Shown here one piece after another: positions 25,768 to 36,962 of a DNA stretch of 50,094 bases. Made by a program: the position numbers and the translations under genes. Position 1 is the first letter of the stretch. Each line of letters opens with the position of its first letter. The DNA comes from Methylophilaceae bacterium (GTDB taxonomy: Bacteria; Pseudomonadota; Gammaproteobacteria; Burkholderiales; Methylophilaceae): contig JAFMCM010000011.1 of assembly GCA_017857755.1 (NCBI GenBank), positions 1 through 50,094 of the forward strand. Reading direction: 5' to 3'. Under the pieces are notes generated by a model, which saw only the letters and a list, made by a program, of their open reading frames with translations, did not search any database and was not told the origin of the DNA.

Positions 25768-26592
25768 GTGAATCGTATTTTACCGCTTCTTCAATCTGTT
25801 TTTTTAGCTATATTAGTCAGTACATTATTAAATGGTTGTGCCATTTTTGGAGCACCTACCGAATTAGATGATACTAAAGGTTGGTCAGCGCAGCGTATTT
25901 ATGAAACGGGTGCAACCGCCATGGCGGAAAATGACTACGATAAAGCACTTGGCTACTTTAAAAAACTAGAAGCCCGTTTTCCACATGGGAAATACGCAAT
26001 TCAAGCAAAATTAGAAATTATCTACGCTAACTATAAAAAAGATGACCCCGTTTCTACTTTAGTGGCTGCCGACCGTTTTATCAAACTACACCCTAATCAT
26101 CCTAATGTCGATTATGCTTATTACCTTAAGGGCTTAGCGACCTTTAATGAACGCGGTGCTTTTGAAAAATTAACTGGACAACAGATTAATGACCGCGATC
26201 CAAAAGCACTAAAACTTTCTTTCGAGGCTTTCAAAGAACTCACGCAACGCTATCCAAAAAGCCGTTACTACGAAGATGCAAATCAACGCATGATCTATAT
26301 TGTTAACACCCTAGCACAGCACGAGATGCACGTTGCACGTTATTACATGAACAGAAAAGCCTATTTAGCCGCGCTCAATCGTGCAAAATATGTGTTGGAA
26401 TATTATCCAAAATCTGAATCCGTTGAAGAAGCACTGATGACAATGATCAGCGCATATGACATGATGGATTTAACAGATTTAAAGAACGATACTCTCCGTA
26501 TCCTCAAAACTAACTACCCAGAAAACCCATTAATAACGGGCAAACTGGTAAAAGATGAGCGCATATGGTGGAAATTTTGGGACAGCCTATAA
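25768..26592 (+). CDS. bamD: Outer membrane assembly lipoprotein BamD
   Basis: Essential TPR lipoprotein of the BAM complex. The 274-aa form starts (GTG) NRILPLLQSVFLAILVSTLLNGCAIF with the lipobox LNGC, followed by five TPR-like units (YETGATAMAENDYDKALGYFKKLEARFPHGKYA and on). The GTG at 25768 has a weak AGG 7-8 nt upstream; a TTG at 25753 would add five residues. The divergent rluD-pgeF pair is the usual neighbour. Confidence 0.95.
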   Translation: MNRILPLLQSVFLAILVSTLLNGCAIFGAPTELDDTKGWSAQRIYETGATAMAENDYDKALGYFKKLEARFPHGKYAIQAKLEIIYANYKKDDPVSTLVAADRFIKLHPNHPNVDYAYYLKGLATFNERGAFEKLTGQQINDRDPKALKLSFEAFKELTQRYPKSRYYEDANQRMIYIVNTLAQHEMHVARYYMNRKAYLAALNRAKYVLEYYPKSESVEEALMTMISAYDMMDLTDLKNDTLRILKTNYPENPLITGKLVKDERIWWKFWDSL

Positions 26593-26657
26593 TCGGCAGT
26601 GTTTAAGCCTTCACCAACTTTGACATACACCCAAAATAAGCCCAGCTACATCAATGA

Positions 26658-28088
26658 TCAACGTCTTTTATTTTCTTCATCTTTTTTAGACTTTAACTCT
26701 GCTCTTCGTTGTGTTTTACGGCGGCGCATCGTGACCACTCCTTCACTAGACTTCCGTTTCTCAGTGGCATTGACATAGGGATTATCGCCCTGCTTAAACT
26801 GCACTCTTAGTGGCGTACCAATTAACTGAAATGTTTTGCGAAACACGCCTTCTAAAAAGCGCTTATAACTATCTTTCACACCAACAATATGCGCCCCATG
26901 CACAACCACAATCGGTGGATTAACACCTCCTTGGTGGGCATATCGCAGTTTAGGTCTAATTCCTTTACTAATCGGCGGCTGATGTTGTGCGACTGCATCA
27001 GACAATACGCGCGTCAATTGTGGTGTCGGTAGTTTAGCAAAAGCGGCTTTAAAAGCGCCATCAACCGATTGAAATAACTCTGGCAAACCTTTTTTACGTA
27101 AGGCGGAAATATAATGAAACTTGGCAAAATCGAGGAACACTAATTTTCGATCAATTTCTTTTTTAATCCAATCGCGTTCGTCTTCTTTTAATCCGTCCCA
27201 TTTATTAACAGCCACGACTAATGCACGCCCTGCATCTAAGATGTAAGCAGCGACATGCGCATCTTGTTCCGTGATTCCCTCTTGTGCATCAACCACTAAT
27301 ATCGCAACATTCGCATTTTCAATGGCCTGCATGGTTTTTACCACCGAAAATTTTTCCACCGCTTCAAAAACTCGTCCACGCTTTCGAACTCCAGCGGTGT
27401 CAATAATCGTATAATTTTTACCTTCACGCGCTAGCTCCACATAGATCGAATCGCGCGTTGTGCCAGCCTCATCAAAGGCAATCATGCGATCTTCACCAAG
27501 CAAAGCATTGACTAGCGTAGATTTGCCTACGTTTGGACGACCAACGATAGCAATTTTCGGCGTATCTCTTTCTTGTGCCTCTTCAACTTGTGGTTCTGGG
27601 AAGTTTTCTAATGCCAACTCGATTAAATCCTTAACACCTTCTCCATGTGCAGAGGAAATAGAAAGTGGGTCACCTAGGCCTAAAGCATAAAAGTCAGCAC
27701 TAACAATCGCTTTTTGCATGCCTTCGGTTTTATTCACCACCAACAATACTGGCCTTTGTGATTTCCTAAGTTTGTCCGCAATCGTATATTCTTCTGGTGT
27801 CAGACCTGCTCTCGCATCAACCAGAAAAAGCACCAAATCTGCTTCATCGATGGCCAACAATGTTTGTCTTGCCATTTCTTTTAAGATACCAGTTTCAGCA
27901 GTGGGTTCGAAGCCGCCTGTATCAATAACTAAGTAAGGCTGACTCGCGCCAATTCCACGACCATAATGACGGTCACGCGTCAGCCCTGGTAAATCCGCTA
28001 CGAGTGCATCACGGCTTTTCGTTAAACGATTAAATAAAGTGGATTTGCCGACATTGGGTCGACCGACTAAAACAATGGTTGGTAACAT
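26658..28088 (-). CDS. der: Ribosome biogenesis GTPase Der (EngA)
   Basis: Double GTPase for 50S assembly. The 476-aa protein has two G domains (first P-loop GRPNVGKST from residue 8, second GRPNVGKST near 184) with DTGGFE and DTAGVR switch motifs, and a C-terminal KH-like domain. The tail is lysine/arginine-rich ([22 protein letters not shown]). It follows bamB by 2 nt in the classic yfgM-bamB-der order. Confidence 0.98.
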   Translation of the reverse strand: MLPTIVLVGRPNVGKSTLFNRLTKSRDALVADLPGLTRDRHYGRGIGASQPYLVIDTGGFEPTAETGILKEMARQTLLAIDEADLVLFLVDARAGLTPEEYTIADKLRKSQRPVLLVVNKTEGMQKAIVSADFYALGLGDPLSISSAHGEGVKDLIELALENFPEPQVEEAQERDTPKIAIVGRPNVGKSTLVNALLGEDRMIAFDEAGTTRDSIYVELAREGKNYTIIDTAGVRKRGRVFEAVEKFSVVKTMQAIENANVAILVVDAQEGITEQDAHVAAYILDAGRALVVAVNKWDGLKEDERDWIKKEIDRKLVFLDFAKFHYISALRKKGLPELFQSVDGAFKAAFAKLPTPQLTRVLSDAVAQHQPPISKGIRPKLRYAHQGGVNPPIVVVHGAHIVGVKDSYKRFLEGVFRKTFQLIGTPLRVQFKQGDNPYVNATEKRKSSEGVVTMRRRKTQRRAELKSKKDEENKRR

Positions 28089-28090
28089 AA

Positions 28091-29488
28091 TTATTCTGAC
28101 TTAGGTAAGATAATACCTGGCCCATTACCGCCTTCTAGATTATCTGGCAATAAAATAGATTTTTGATTTTGGAACATGATACTGCGAGAAGCTTCCTCAT
28201 TTTGATTACTCATGGTTTCGGAGGATTGTGCATCCACTTCAGCCCCGTCGGCCAATTCACCTTTAACTTGACTTTGAGCAGGGCTAGATGTATCCACTGC
28301 TGCTGTAGTCGACTCTTCTATCGTTAATGCATACAATCCGCCATTCCTTGATGCCGCAATCAATTGAGAAGGTGTGTTGCCTGCTATTAAAGACATAATC
28401 GGCTGACTATCTACTTTGATGCGCGCAGCGAACTGACCATTTTCAAGATGAATAAAATGCACGTATCCCTCTAAATCTCCAACTGCAACAAAATTTTTCA
28501 TCCATAATGGCGTCGTTAAATTTCTATGAAGCAAATCGCCTTGGCGCCAAAATGTCCTGCCTGTGGCATGGTCTAATGCGTACAAGGAACCGAGAGCGTG
28601 CGAAACGTATAGCTTATCATTGCCGTAGCTCAATCCGCTGTAACTAGAAATTTCTCTATTCCACAGCACTTGTCCATTCCGACGGTCAATAGCAGCAACA
28701 CGTCCTTGATAAGCCACAGCGTAAACAACTGGACCATTGACTACTGGCGAGCTAGTGATGTCGGCAATACGTTCGATTTCCGTCACACCTTTAGGTACCG
28801 CAACAGTGGCTTCCCATAGCAATTTACCGCTATCCGCATTTAGGGCTACCATTTTGCCACCCGCGAATCCTGCGTAAACTGCACCACCGTCCACCACAAT
28901 ACCTGCGCTACTCCTTAAACTCAATGCTGGCAACTTACGGCTATAAACCCACTTTCGGGAGCCATCAGCTGCATCTAAACCGTAAATATAGTCGTCACCT
29001 GAACGCACAATGGCTTTGCCATCAAAATAGCGTGGGACACTGAGCACTTCACTGGATAAATGTGATTTCCATAGCTGTTTTCCACTAAAGTCGTAAGCAA
29101 AAACATTGCCACGACTTGAACCAACCATGACAATGCCACCACCAGCGCCCACACCACCACTGATGGGCTCACCCACACTGGCACGCCATTCTTCTTTGCC
29201 AGTTTCGACATTTTTCTTAATCAAATCGCCATTAGCATTGGCCATAAAGACAAAGCCAGCACTCATGGCTGGGGTAAAGTCATAACGTTCTGTCTCGCCT
29301 AACTGACTCGACCAATTTAACTTAACTACATTGGTCGCTTTAATTTCAGTCAATTCGGATGGCGCATCAAGTGGCTTATCCGCGAACAATTTATCAGCCA
29401 CATCTAATCTAAGCTGTGTCAAGGAACTACAAGCCGTTAAGAACAGCATGCCAAAGATAAAACAACGCTTAATGATTTGACTACTCAT
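28091..29488 (-). CDS. bamB: Outer membrane assembly lipoprotein BamB
   Basis: PQQ-like beta-propeller lipoprotein of the BAM complex. The 465-aa protein has a lipoprotein signal [18 protein letters not shown] and eight propeller blades with AxDxxxGxxxW repeats (for example [15 protein letters not shown] and [13 protein letters not shown]). The propeller closes at GGLYALTI near residue 380. About 80 further residues are serine/glutamate-rich and end [14 protein letters not shown]. coli BamB is 392 aa, so this tail is an extension. The PQQ-like repeat here is structural and does not imply PQQ binding. Confidence 0.95.
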   Translation of the reverse strand: MSSQIIKRCFIFGMLFLTACSSLTQLRLDVADKLFADKPLDAPSELTEIKATNVVKLNWSSQLGETERYDFTPAMSAGFVFMANANGDLIKKNVETGKEEWRASVGEPISGGVGAGGGIVMVGSSRGNVFAYDFSGKQLWKSHLSSEVLSVPRYFDGKAIVRSGDDYIYGLDAADGSRKWVYSRKLPALSLRSSAGIVVDGGAVYAGFAGGKMVALNADSGKLLWEATVAVPKGVTEIERIADITSSPVVNGPVVYAVAYQGRVAAIDRRNGQVLWNREISSYSGLSYGNDKLYVSHALGSLYALDHATGRTFWRQGDLLHRNLTTPLWMKNFVAVGDLEGYVHFIHLENGQFAARIKVDSQPIMSLIAGNTPSQLIAASRNGGLYALTIEESTTAAVDTSSPAQSQVKGELADGAEVDAQSSETMSNQNEEASRSIMFQNQKSILLPDNLEGGNGPGIILPKSE

Positions 29489-29503
29489 GAATAAAAATCT
29501 GAC

Positions 29504-30130
29504 CTAGCGACCAAGTGATTCAAGTTTTTGTTTCGTTAACACATACAAGCGGCCATCTGTATCTAAATTCAATAACGCTTCTGAATACATCTTTTTGGCT
29601 TCGTCTTCCTTGCCTTGCGCGAGTAAAATATCGCCTTGCAAATCTGACTTAAGCCCTACATAACCAGGGTCCATATCCGCTGATAGCACTTTTTCTGCGC
29701 CTGCATAATCTTTGTTATCAAGCAGTATTCTGGCAAGCTGTAAGCTTGCAATCGCTTTGACTGCGGTTTCTTGTGCATTTGCAATTGCCCAAGTTAACTG
29801 CTCCTTTGCACCCGATACATCCCCCGAAACGAACTGACTTCTTGCTTGCATCACAGCCGCTCTACCCGCATAAGGTGTGCCTGCATAATCAGATGTTAAC
29901 GTTGTGGCAGCCGCTTTTAATTCATCCGCTTTACTCGGGTCAAGCTGACTCAATGTTTGATAAATTTCTGAAGCTTCTACTGCTTTTTGATGTTTTGAGT
30001 ATTGATATGCCGTCCATAGTGAATAAGCTAACAAGCCTGCTATTAATACGGCTATAACCAGTTTGCCATATTGATTCCACCAAACTTTAAACTCATCCAA
30101 TTGTTCCTGATCTTCTAAATCTAATGCCAT
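29504..30130 (-). CDS. yfgM: YfgM family TPR-like membrane protein
   Basis: Periplasmic chaperone-type protein of the SecYEG/PpiD network. The 208-aa protein has the typical N-terminus LDLEDQEQLDEFKVWWNQYG, one membrane helix (KLVIAVLIAGLLAYSLWTAY), then a periplasmic TPR region (YAGRAAVMQARSQFVSGDVSGAKEQL). It precedes bamB by 15 nt as in other proteobacteria. Two ABC transporter genes separate it from hisS here, which is unusual. Confidence 0.93.
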   Translation of the reverse strand: MALDLEDQEQLDEFKVWWNQYGKLVIAVLIAGLLAYSLWTAYQYSKHQKAVEASEIYQTLSQLDPSKADELKAAATTLTSDYAGTPYAGRAAVMQARSQFVSGDVSGAKEQLTWAIANAQETAVKAIASLQLARILLDNKDYAGAEKVLSADMDPGYVGLKSDLQGDILLAQGKEDEAKKMYSEALLNLDTDGRLYVLTKQKLESLGR

Positions 30131-30179
30131 TATTTATCCTAAAATACTGATTCAAATATATTTAATCATTAAAACTACG

Positions 30180-30983
30180 CTACTGTTGACCTGGAATTGC
30201 TTTTAACAAATCCCTTGTATAACTTTGCTGTGGTGATTGATAAATGGTATTCACCTCACCTTGCTCAACTATTTTACCTTTATTCATGACGACTATTTCA
30301 TCTGCAATATGTCGAACCACACGCAAATCATGCGTAATGAAGACATAACTGAGCTGCATTTCTGCTTGCAATCGCTTTAGTAATAATAAAATCTGCGCCT
30401 GCACCGAAACATCCAGTGCCGAAACAGGTTCATCGCATACAACCACTTCAGGCTCTAGCACTAACGCACGCGCAATTCCAATCCGCTGACGTTGCCCTCC
30501 AGAAAACTGATGTGGGTATTTGCTTACATCTTCTGGCTTTAAACCAACACGCTCGAGCATTTCCTGCACTTTTTTTAACCGTTCATTGGCGTTACCTAAA
30601 TCATGAACAAGCAAACCTTCACCAACAATATCGCCTATCCGCATACGTGGATTTAATGAAGCAAAAGGATCTTGAAATACCATTTGCAAATTTTTTCGCG
30701 CATGTCTCAACGCCGCAGTATCGAGTTTACCGAGTGATTGCCCATGAAACAGCACTTCGCCACTGTTGAACGGATGCAATTGTAACAGACAACGCGCTAA
30801 AGTAGACTTGCCACTTCCAGATTCCCCTACAACTGCTAGTGTAGATCCTTTTTTTAAACTGATACTGACATCATCAAGCGCTTTAATAACGGTTTCCCCT
30901 AAACCAAAACGACCGCTTCTTTGCTTATACTCTTTTACCAAATGCTTGGCTTCAAGGATCATATTATTGGATGCAATCATCAT
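30180..30983 (-). CDS. Peptide/nickel-type ABC transporter ATP-binding protein, OppF/DppF-like
   Basis: A 267-aa ATPase with Walker A VVGESGSGKST, Q-loop VFQDPFASLNPRM, signature FSGGQRQRIGIARAL, Walker B VVVCDEPVSALD and H-loop FITHDLRVV. The QDP(F/Y)xSLNPR motif and signature mark the OppF/DppF type. The C-terminus is short (YTRDLLKAIPGQQ). It overlaps the OppD-like gene by one base (TAATG). No permease or solute-binding protein gene is nearby. Confidence 0.92.
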   Translation of the reverse strand: MMIASNNMILEAKHLVKEYKQRSGRFGLGETVIKALDDVSISLKKGSTLAVVGESGSGKSTLARCLLQLHPFNSGEVLFHGQSLGKLDTAALRHARKNLQMVFQDPFASLNPRMRIGDIVGEGLLVHDLGNANERLKKVQEMLERVGLKPEDVSKYPHQFSGGQRQRIGIARALVLEPEVVVCDEPVSALDVSVQAQILLLLKRLQAEMQLSYVFITHDLRVVRHIADEIVVMNKGKIVEQGEVNTIYQSPQQSYTRDLLKAIPGQQ

Positions 30984-31819
30984 TAGCCAGCTACCTTATT
31001 CTGATTCAACCATGCATAATCAATGGGCTTTAATGTTTTTTTACCCGCCACATCAGGCACGCAATCTAACAACGCTTTGGTATAAGGATGCTGAGGATTG
31101 CCCAAGACTTGTTCTTTTGAACCAGCCTCTACAATTTCACCCCTAAACATGACAATCACATCATCGGCAATATCAGAAACAACACCAAAATCATGCGTAA
31201 TGAACAGCATGGCCATTTGCATGCGGTTTTTTAACTCATCTAATAAGGTCAAAATTTGTGCTTGTACAGTCACATCTAAAGCAGTGGTTGGTTCATCGGC
31301 AATCAACAAAGCTGGTTCACAAGCAATACTCATAGCCACCATCACACGCTGACGTTGACCTCCTGACAACTCATCGGGATAGCTATTGGCACGGTCAGCG
31401 GAAATGCCCACTTGCGTCAATAATTGGCCAACTTTTAGTGCTAGCGTTTCACCTTTAAGACCTTTGTGCGCACTTAGCACTTCGCCAATTTGGTACCCAA
31501 CGGTTAACACTGGATTAAGCGAAGTCATCGGTTCTTGAAAAATCATACCAATCTGTGCGCCACGAATTGATTGCATCTCTTTATTATTTAAAGTCGTTAA
31601 ATCAACACCATTAAACAACACCTGTCCAGTGGCAAGTAATTGTTGAGACAATAAACCCATCACGGTAAGTGCAGTTAAACTTTTACCGCTACCCGACTCA
31701 CCGACAATACATGTCGTTTTGCCAGCAGAAAGTTGAAAAGCAACATCTTTAACCAAAAGTCTCGTTGGCTCTTTTTTAAGCGCAATATTTAAATGCGCTA
31801 TGTTTAAAATCTCGGTCAT
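30983..31819 (-). CDS. Peptide/nickel-type ABC transporter ATP-binding protein, OppD/DppD-like
   Basis: A 278-aa ATPase with Walker A IVGESGSGKSLTALTVMGLL, Q-loop IFQEPMTSLNPVLTVG, signature LSGGQRQRVMVAMSI, Walker B LLIADEPTTALDVTVQ and H-loop FITHDFGVV. The C-terminal HPYTKALLDCVPDVAGKKTLKPI is the start of the oligopeptide/dipeptide C-domain but lacks the usual cysteine cluster. It pairs with the gene at 30180-30983; together they look like a split YejF-type unit. Its stop overlaps the next start. Confidence 0.92.
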   Translation of the reverse strand: MTEILNIAHLNIALKKEPTRLLVKDVAFQLSAGKTTCIVGESGSGKSLTALTVMGLLSQQLLATGQVLFNGVDLTTLNNKEMQSIRGAQIGMIFQEPMTSLNPVLTVGYQIGEVLSAHKGLKGETLALKVGQLLTQVGISADRANSYPDELSGGQRQRVMVAMSIACEPALLIADEPTTALDVTVQAQILTLLDELKNRMQMAMLFITHDFGVVSDIADDVIVMFRGEIVEAGSKEQVLGNPQHPYTKALLDCVPDVAGKKTLKPIDYAWLNQNKVAG

Positions 31820-31828
31820 TAATGTGAT

Positions 31829-33109
31829 TTAAACTGATTCAAAATTAATAAGGCTACGAACAGCGGCTAATAGACAGCGCTGCTGCTCTCCTTGTTCTAA
31901 CAACGGCTTCAATGAAATTTCGCCTAAAGCCACTTCATCATCCCCTAAAATTGCTGCATAACGCGCACCGCTTCTATCCGCTTTTTTCATTTGTGATTTA
32001 AAACTACCGCCGCCCGCATGCAATACAACAGACAAGCCATCACTACGCAAAGTTTCCGCCACGCCAAAAGCCTGTGCTTCGGCCTGCTCACCTACATTCA
32101 CCAAATAAACATCAGGCGTGTGATTAGCTGTCACTCCGTACTCCTGCATCAATAAAGCCACACGTTCTAAGCCAATTGCAAAACCACATGCTGTTGTTGG
32201 CTTGCCGCCTAGCTTCTCAACCAGCGTATCGTATCGTCCACCCCCAGCAATCGTCCCTTGCGCACCCAGTTTTGTCGTTACCCATTCAAATACGGTACGG
32301 TTATAATAATCTAAACCACGCACTAAACGGTGATTCACCACATAAGCAATTCCTGCTTCTGTCAGCAATTGACAAAGCTTTTCAAAATGCTGTTGACTGG
32401 CGTCCCCTAAACTATCCATCAGCTTAGGTGCCGCCTCACAAATCGCTTGCATACGCGGATTTTTGGTATCTAGAATACGTAAAGGATTGGTGTGCAAACG
32501 TCGTTTTGCATCTTCATCCAATAAATCAGCATGCTGTTCAAAATAAGCAATCAAGGTTTGACGATAAGCCACACGCTCATCGGCATCCCCGATACTGTTT
32601 AATTGCAACTCAACATCCTCTATACCGAGTTCACGCCACAGACGTGCTAATAAAACAATTTGCTCAGCATCGACATCAGGTCCATCAAAACCAAACGCCT
32701 CACAACCGACTTGGTGAAACTGGCGCTGACGCCCTTTTTGTACGTTCTCATGACGAAACATCGGCCCCATGTACCACAATCTTTGGGGACCGTTGTAAGT
32801 TAAATTATGCTCAACCACTGCCCGCACACACCCAGCAGTACCTTCAGGTCTTAATACTAGCTTATCGCCATTTAGCTGGTCTTCCCAAGCATACATTTCT
32901 TTTTCGACAATATCGGTATGCTCGCCGACGCTACGTACAAAGAGCTCTGTCGGTTCAACGATAGGCATACGGATATGTTGATAGCCGTACTGAGATAACA
33001 CTTGACGTGCGACATCTTCCAACTTAAACCAGAGCGGTGTTGCTTCTGGCAAAATATCATAAAAACCTTTAATAGATTGAAAAGATGTACTTTTGCTATT
33101 CTGACTCAT
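31829..33109 (-). CDS. hisS: Histidyl-tRNA synthetase
   Basis: Class II synthetase. The 426-aa protein starts near [17 protein letters not shown], with motif 2 [18 protein letters not shown] and [26 protein letters not shown], the histidine A motif [15 protein letters not shown] and motif 3 [15 protein letters not shown], then an anticodon-binding domain from about 330. It is 8 nt downstream of ispG, the conserved order. Confidence 0.98.
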   Translation of the reverse strand: MSQNSKSTSFQSIKGFYDILPEATPLWFKLEDVARQVLSQYGYQHIRMPIVEPTELFVRSVGEHTDIVEKEMYAWEDQLNGDKLVLRPEGTAGCVRAVVEHNLTYNGPQRLWYMGPMFRHENVQKGRQRQFHQVGCEAFGFDGPDVDAEQIVLLARLWRELGIEDVELQLNSIGDADERVAYRQTLIAYFEQHADLLDEDAKRRLHTNPLRILDTKNPRMQAICEAAPKLMDSLGDASQQHFEKLCQLLTEAGIAYVVNHRLVRGLDYYNRTVFEWVTTKLGAQGTIAGGGRYDTLVEKLGGKPTTACGFAIGLERVALLMQEYGVTANHTPDVYLVNVGEQAEAQAFGVAETLRSDGLSVVLHAGGGSFKSQMKKADRSGARYAAILGDDEVALGEISLKPLLEQGEQQRCLLAAVRSLINFESV

Positions 33110-33117
33110 TGATGACT

Positions 33118-34398
33118 TTAATTAACTGTTTGAATTGGAATGATTTTAGGAGTGACTTCTTTACGCAATTGACCACCTTCAGCATAATTCTTTTTCACAT
33201 AGTGCTCTACAATTGCTTGGAACTCTTGCGCAATATGGTCGCCCTTTAGGGTTACGGTTTTTTCCCCATCGACAAAGACAGGAGCAACTGGCGTTTCGCC
33301 AGTCCCAGGCAAACTAATACCAATATTGGCTAATTTAGACTCACCAGGGCCATTGACCACGCATCCCATGACGGCCACACTCATGTCAGCGACGCCAGGA
33401 TATGCCATCCGCCAAGCTGGCATTTGTTTACGTAGATAAGCTTGGATCTGCATGGCTAGCTCTTGAAAATAAGTTGATGTTGTACGACCACAACCTGGGC
33501 AAGCGGTGACCAATGGTGTAAAGGACCGTATGCCCATTGTTTGAAGGATTTCTTGTGCGACAACGACCTCTGTCGTACGCGACTCATTCGGCTCTGGGGT
33601 TAAACTCACCCTAATCGTATCACCAATACCTTCTTGCAGTAAGAGTGACAATGCCGCGGTCGAAGCCACAATCCCTTTGGAACCCATCCCTGCTTCTGTT
33701 AAACCCAAATGCAGGGGATACTCACAACGCTCGCTTAATGCGCGATAAACTGTAACCAAGTCTTGCACATGACTTACTTTGCAAGAAATGATGATTTGGT
33801 TTGCATCTAAGCCTAAATGCACGGCTTGTTCTGCACTCTCTAGGGCTGACTGTATCAACGCCTCTTTCATCAAGTCATCTGCAGATAGTGGCGTTGCTAA
33901 CTGAGCATTTTCGTCCATCATCTTTGCCATTTTGGCTTGGTCTAAACTTCCCCAGTTAACCCCAATTCGCACCGCTTTTTTATAGGTGATTGCTGTCTCA
34001 ATCATACTGGCAAACTGTTCGTCACGCTTACTTCCTTTGCCGACATTGCCGGGGTTAATACGGTATTTAGCAAGCGCTTTTGCACAATCAGGGTAAGCTT
34101 GAAGTAGTTTGTGGCCGTTATAATGAAAATCGCCAACCAATGGTACATCACAACCTAATGCATCCAACCCTTGACGAATAGTCGCCACTTGGGCTGCTGC
34201 CTCAGGAGAGTTCACCGTAATACGAACGACTTCACTACCTGCTTGCCAAAGTGCGTAGACCTGCGCTATCGTGCTTTTTGCATCAGCGGTATCCGTATTT
34301 GTCATACTCTGCACGACAACAGGTGCCGGGACAGTGCCGTACAAGCCTCCACCAACGGCTACTTGACCTACCATGACTTGCCGTGTTTTTTTACGCAT
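33118..34398 (-). CDS. ispG: (E)-4-hydroxy-3-methylbut-2-enyl-diphosphate synthase
   Basis: Fe-S enzyme of the MEP isoprenoid pathway. The 426-aa protein has the start [40 protein letters not shown], the TIM barrel with [17 protein letters not shown], and the [4Fe-4S] cysteines in [10 protein letters not shown] and [10 protein letters not shown]. It is somewhat longer than E. coli IspG (372 aa) through an inserted middle segment, as in many betaproteobacteria. It lies between rodZ and hisS. Confidence 0.97.
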   Translation of the reverse strand: MRKKTRQVMVGQVAVGGGLYGTVPAPVVVQSMTNTDTADAKSTIAQVYALWQAGSEVVRITVNSPEAAAQVATIRQGLDALGCDVPLVGDFHYNGHKLLQAYPDCAKALAKYRINPGNVGKGSKRDEQFASMIETAITYKKAVRIGVNWGSLDQAKMAKMMDENAQLATPLSADDLMKEALIQSALESAEQAVHLGLDANQIIISCKVSHVQDLVTVYRALSERCEYPLHLGLTEAGMGSKGIVASTAALSLLLQEGIGDTIRVSLTPEPNESRTTEVVVAQEILQTMGIRSFTPLVTACPGCGRTTSTYFQELAMQIQAYLRKQMPAWRMAYPGVADMSVAVMGCVVNGPGESKLANIGISLPGTGETPVAPVFVDGEKTVTLKGDHIAQEFQAIVEHYVKKNYAEGGQLRKEVTPKIIPIQTVN

Positions 34399-34444
34399 GT
34401 TTAACTAGGTTCTTGATTAATAAAACTAATGAAATTGGAAACCA

Positions 34445-35509
34445 CTATTGATTTAATTTGATGCGAGCAACATTAATACGGGTATAAGGCGCCAAATCAA
34501 TTGATTTACCGTTCACCGTCAGCTTAACGCCATGCGCATTACCCACAACAACCTCTGAAGGCTGAATAAGGTCAACAATATCGCGGTTGCCCGCATAAAG
34601 TATTTTGTTATAGACTTCCTCACCTGAAACATTGACGACACTGAGCCACGTTTCCTGACTGGCATTAAACTCCAATCTTGTTTTAACAACAGGTGCTTTA
34701 CTTTCAACTGCATTCGCCTCTTGCTCATCGTCTATGGCTATTTCTGACGTTGTTGCCGCCGCATCGTCCTGTTGAATGACATCATCAATGACAACATCAC
34801 CCACCACTGATGCATCACCCTCATCGGCAGAAACTGTTGTATCTGCATCCACATCCAATGGCGCATCCGAATCAACTGCTGGCATTGGCACGGACAGCTC
34901 TTCGGGTACGTTTTCAGCGACTTCTGGCGTAGGGTTGAGCGCATCTGGCTTTTGAATATAACTTTTATAGAAAAACCAAGCCCCTAAACCCAGCAAAAGT
35001 AGCAAAGCGAAAATGAAGTATCGTGAGCTACTTGCCTTGCGATTCTCTGTCATTCTCATATTAATACCAGGATTAATAGCAAAAGCATGCTTAGACGTAT
35101 TTGGTTTTAATTCCGCATAGTCTGCTAAGATGGGTTCTGCGGATATTTTAAGTAATTTGGCATAATTACGAATAAACCCTTTAACAATCATCGCATCAGG
35201 CAAAACATCAAAATCATTGTTTTCCAAGGCCTCAATCTGTTTACTGCTTAAGCATAACTGTTTAGCGATTAATTGCGTCGTCAACGCTAGTTCCAGGCGT
35301 TTAGCACGTAAAACACCACCGCACTTTGGAACATCACTGTCATCAACAATAGATTCAATATTCTGGGTTTCTACAGCCTGATCAATTTTTGCTTCATCTA
35401 CCATCACATCAATACCCTCGACTTTATCAATTGCAGCTTGAGAGGCTAAAGGCTCCTCACTCACGATTCTGGCATGATTACGATCATTCTTTTTCAGTTT
35501 ACCTACCAT
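34445..35509 (-). CDS. rodZ: RodZ-like cytoskeletal helix-turn-helix membrane protein
   Basis: Links MreB to the rod-shape machinery. The 354-aa protein has an acidic N-terminal extension (about 60 residues), the RodZ helix-turn-helix domain (GGVLRAKRLELALTTQLIAKQLCLSSKQIEALENNDFDVLPD), one membrane helix (YFIFALLLLLGLGAWFFY, about 165-182), an acidic periplasmic linker and a C-terminal DUF4115-type beta domain (TWLSVVNVSGEEVYNKILYAGN). Position upstream of ispG is conserved. The start agrees with the conserved context, but the N-terminal extension makes it less certain. Confidence 0.9.
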   Translation of the reverse strand: MVGKLKKNDRNHARIVSEEPLASQAAIDKVEGIDVMVDEAKIDQAVETQNIESIVDDSDVPKCGGVLRAKRLELALTTQLIAKQLCLSSKQIEALENNDFDVLPDAMIVKGFIRNYAKLLKISAEPILADYAELKPNTSKHAFAINPGINMRMTENRKASSSRYFIFALLLLLGLGAWFFYKSYIQKPDALNPTPEVAENVPEELSVPMPAVDSDAPLDVDADTTVSADEGDASVVGDVVIDDVIQQDDAAATTSEIAIDDEQEANAVESKAPVVKTRLEFNASQETWLSVVNVSGEEVYNKILYAGNRDIVDLIQPSEVVVGNAHGVKLTVNGKSIDLAPYTRINVARIKLNQ

Positions 35510-35702
35510 ATCGACCCTAAACTAAATTACATTTTATTGACCACTCAACAACGGCCTTTATTTTGCATTCGGCAATTGTCCACAGGATACTAAAGAATAA
35601 CTTGCCTCATTGTTTTTGTCACTCAACAATCACCCGATTCGAATGCTCAGCATCGCCTTTGTGCTGATGGCACAGCAATCAAACTTTTTGCAAGCACTCG
35701 CA

Positions 35703-36818
35703 CTATCCCGCCTCAATTGGAATATATTTTACGCTACGGTTGGTTTTATCTAGCACTTTGCCAGCCAATTGACCGCATGCGGCATCAATGTCCTCGCCAC
35801 GGGTTTTACGCACAGTCACGACATATCCTGCATGGATTAAAATATCTCTAAACACACGGATATGGTTAGGCGTAGAAGTGCCATACCCACTGTTAGGAAA
35901 AGGATTAAATGGAATTAAGTTAAACTTACAATTCACACTTTTAACCACCTCTAGCAATTGATGGGCATGCGCAACTGTATCATTTACACCATCTAACATC
36001 ACATATTCAAATGTCACAAAATCACGCGGCGCTTTGACTAAATAACGATTGCAGGCTGCCATTAATTCTTTAATTGGATATTTTTTATTAATCGGCACGA
36101 TTTCATCTCGCAAAGCATCGTTGGGCGCGTGCAACGAAACCGCCAACGCCACAGGACAATCCTCTTTTAATCGGTCCATTTGCGGCACCAGTCCACTCGT
36201 GGACAAGGTCACACGCCGGCGACTTAAGCCATAAGCATAGTCGTCCAACATAATTTGCATCGCACTCACCACATGGTCATAATTGGCTAGCGGCTCGCCC
36301 ATTCCCATCATCACCACATTCGAGATAATGCGGTCTGTCGGCGCCAACATGTCATAACCATCAGCCTGATGTAAAGATTGATTCGCAATCCAAAGCTGTC
36401 CAATAATCTCAGACACCGTTAAATTGCGATTAAACCCTTGTCTACCTGTACTGCAAAATGTACATTCCAGCGCACAACCCACTTGGCTAGAAATACATAA
36501 AGTCCCGCGATCCTCCTCGGGAATAAAAACCGTTTCTACACTACTTGAAGTGCCATCTTTTTGATTATTCGCGCCAATTAACCATTTACGCGTACCATCA
36601 TCTGAAATCAGTTCCTTTTGCACATCTGGCAAATCAAAACTGGCTTCATTCGCTAACTTTTCACGCAATACTTTAGCAATATCGGTCATTTGCGCTAAAT
36701 CTAGCGTCCCTTGCTGATATACCCAACGCATTAATTGCTTGGCGCGAAAAGGCTTCTCTCCGATCCCTACAAAGTAATCGGCCAGTTGCTGTTGGTTAAA
36801 ATTGAGTAAATTAGTCAA
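35703..36818 (-). CDS. rlmN: Dual-specificity rRNA/tRNA adenine C2 methyltransferase RlmN
   Basis: Radical-SAM methyltransferase for A2503 of 23S rRNA and A37 of some tRNAs. The 371-aa protein has the CxxxCxxC motif in [35 protein letters not shown], and the catalytic cysteine near the end in [15 protein letters not shown]. It follows ndk. In many betaproteobacteria pilF lies between rlmN and rodZ; here there is only a 193-bp gap with no gene. Confidence 0.97.
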   Translation of the reverse strand: MTNLLNFNQQQLADYFVGIGEKPFRAKQLMRWVYQQGTLDLAQMTDIAKVLREKLANEASFDLPDVQKELISDDGTRKWLIGANNQKDGTSSSVETVFIPEEDRGTLCISSQVGCALECTFCSTGRQGFNRNLTVSEIIGQLWIANQSLHQADGYDMLAPTDRIISNVVMMGMGEPLANYDHVVSAMQIMLDDYAYGLSRRRVTLSTSGLVPQMDRLKEDCPVALAVSLHAPNDALRDEIVPINKKYPIKELMAACNRYLVKAPRDFVTFEYVMLDGVNDTVAHAHQLLEVVKSVNCKFNLIPFNPFPNSGYGTSTPNHIRVFRDILIHAGYVVTVRKTRGEDIDAACGQLAGKVLDKTNRSVKYIPIEAG

Positions 36819-36962
36819 TGGCTTTTCATTTCTTTAAAACTAACGGTCTTCAAAACATTCAATTGGCATAAGCTAAGCACAAGTTGAAAACCGTAACGAA
36901 ACATATAAACGTCTAGCTCGAAAGGACTTTCAACTTGCAACGCCGCGAAACAACGTTAAGGT

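Noticed and set aside
28091..29488. PQQ-binding dehydrogenase (because of PQQ-like propeller repeats)
   Set aside because: The lipobox, eight-blade size and position between yfgM and der identify BamB; such repeats in BamB do not bind PQQ.
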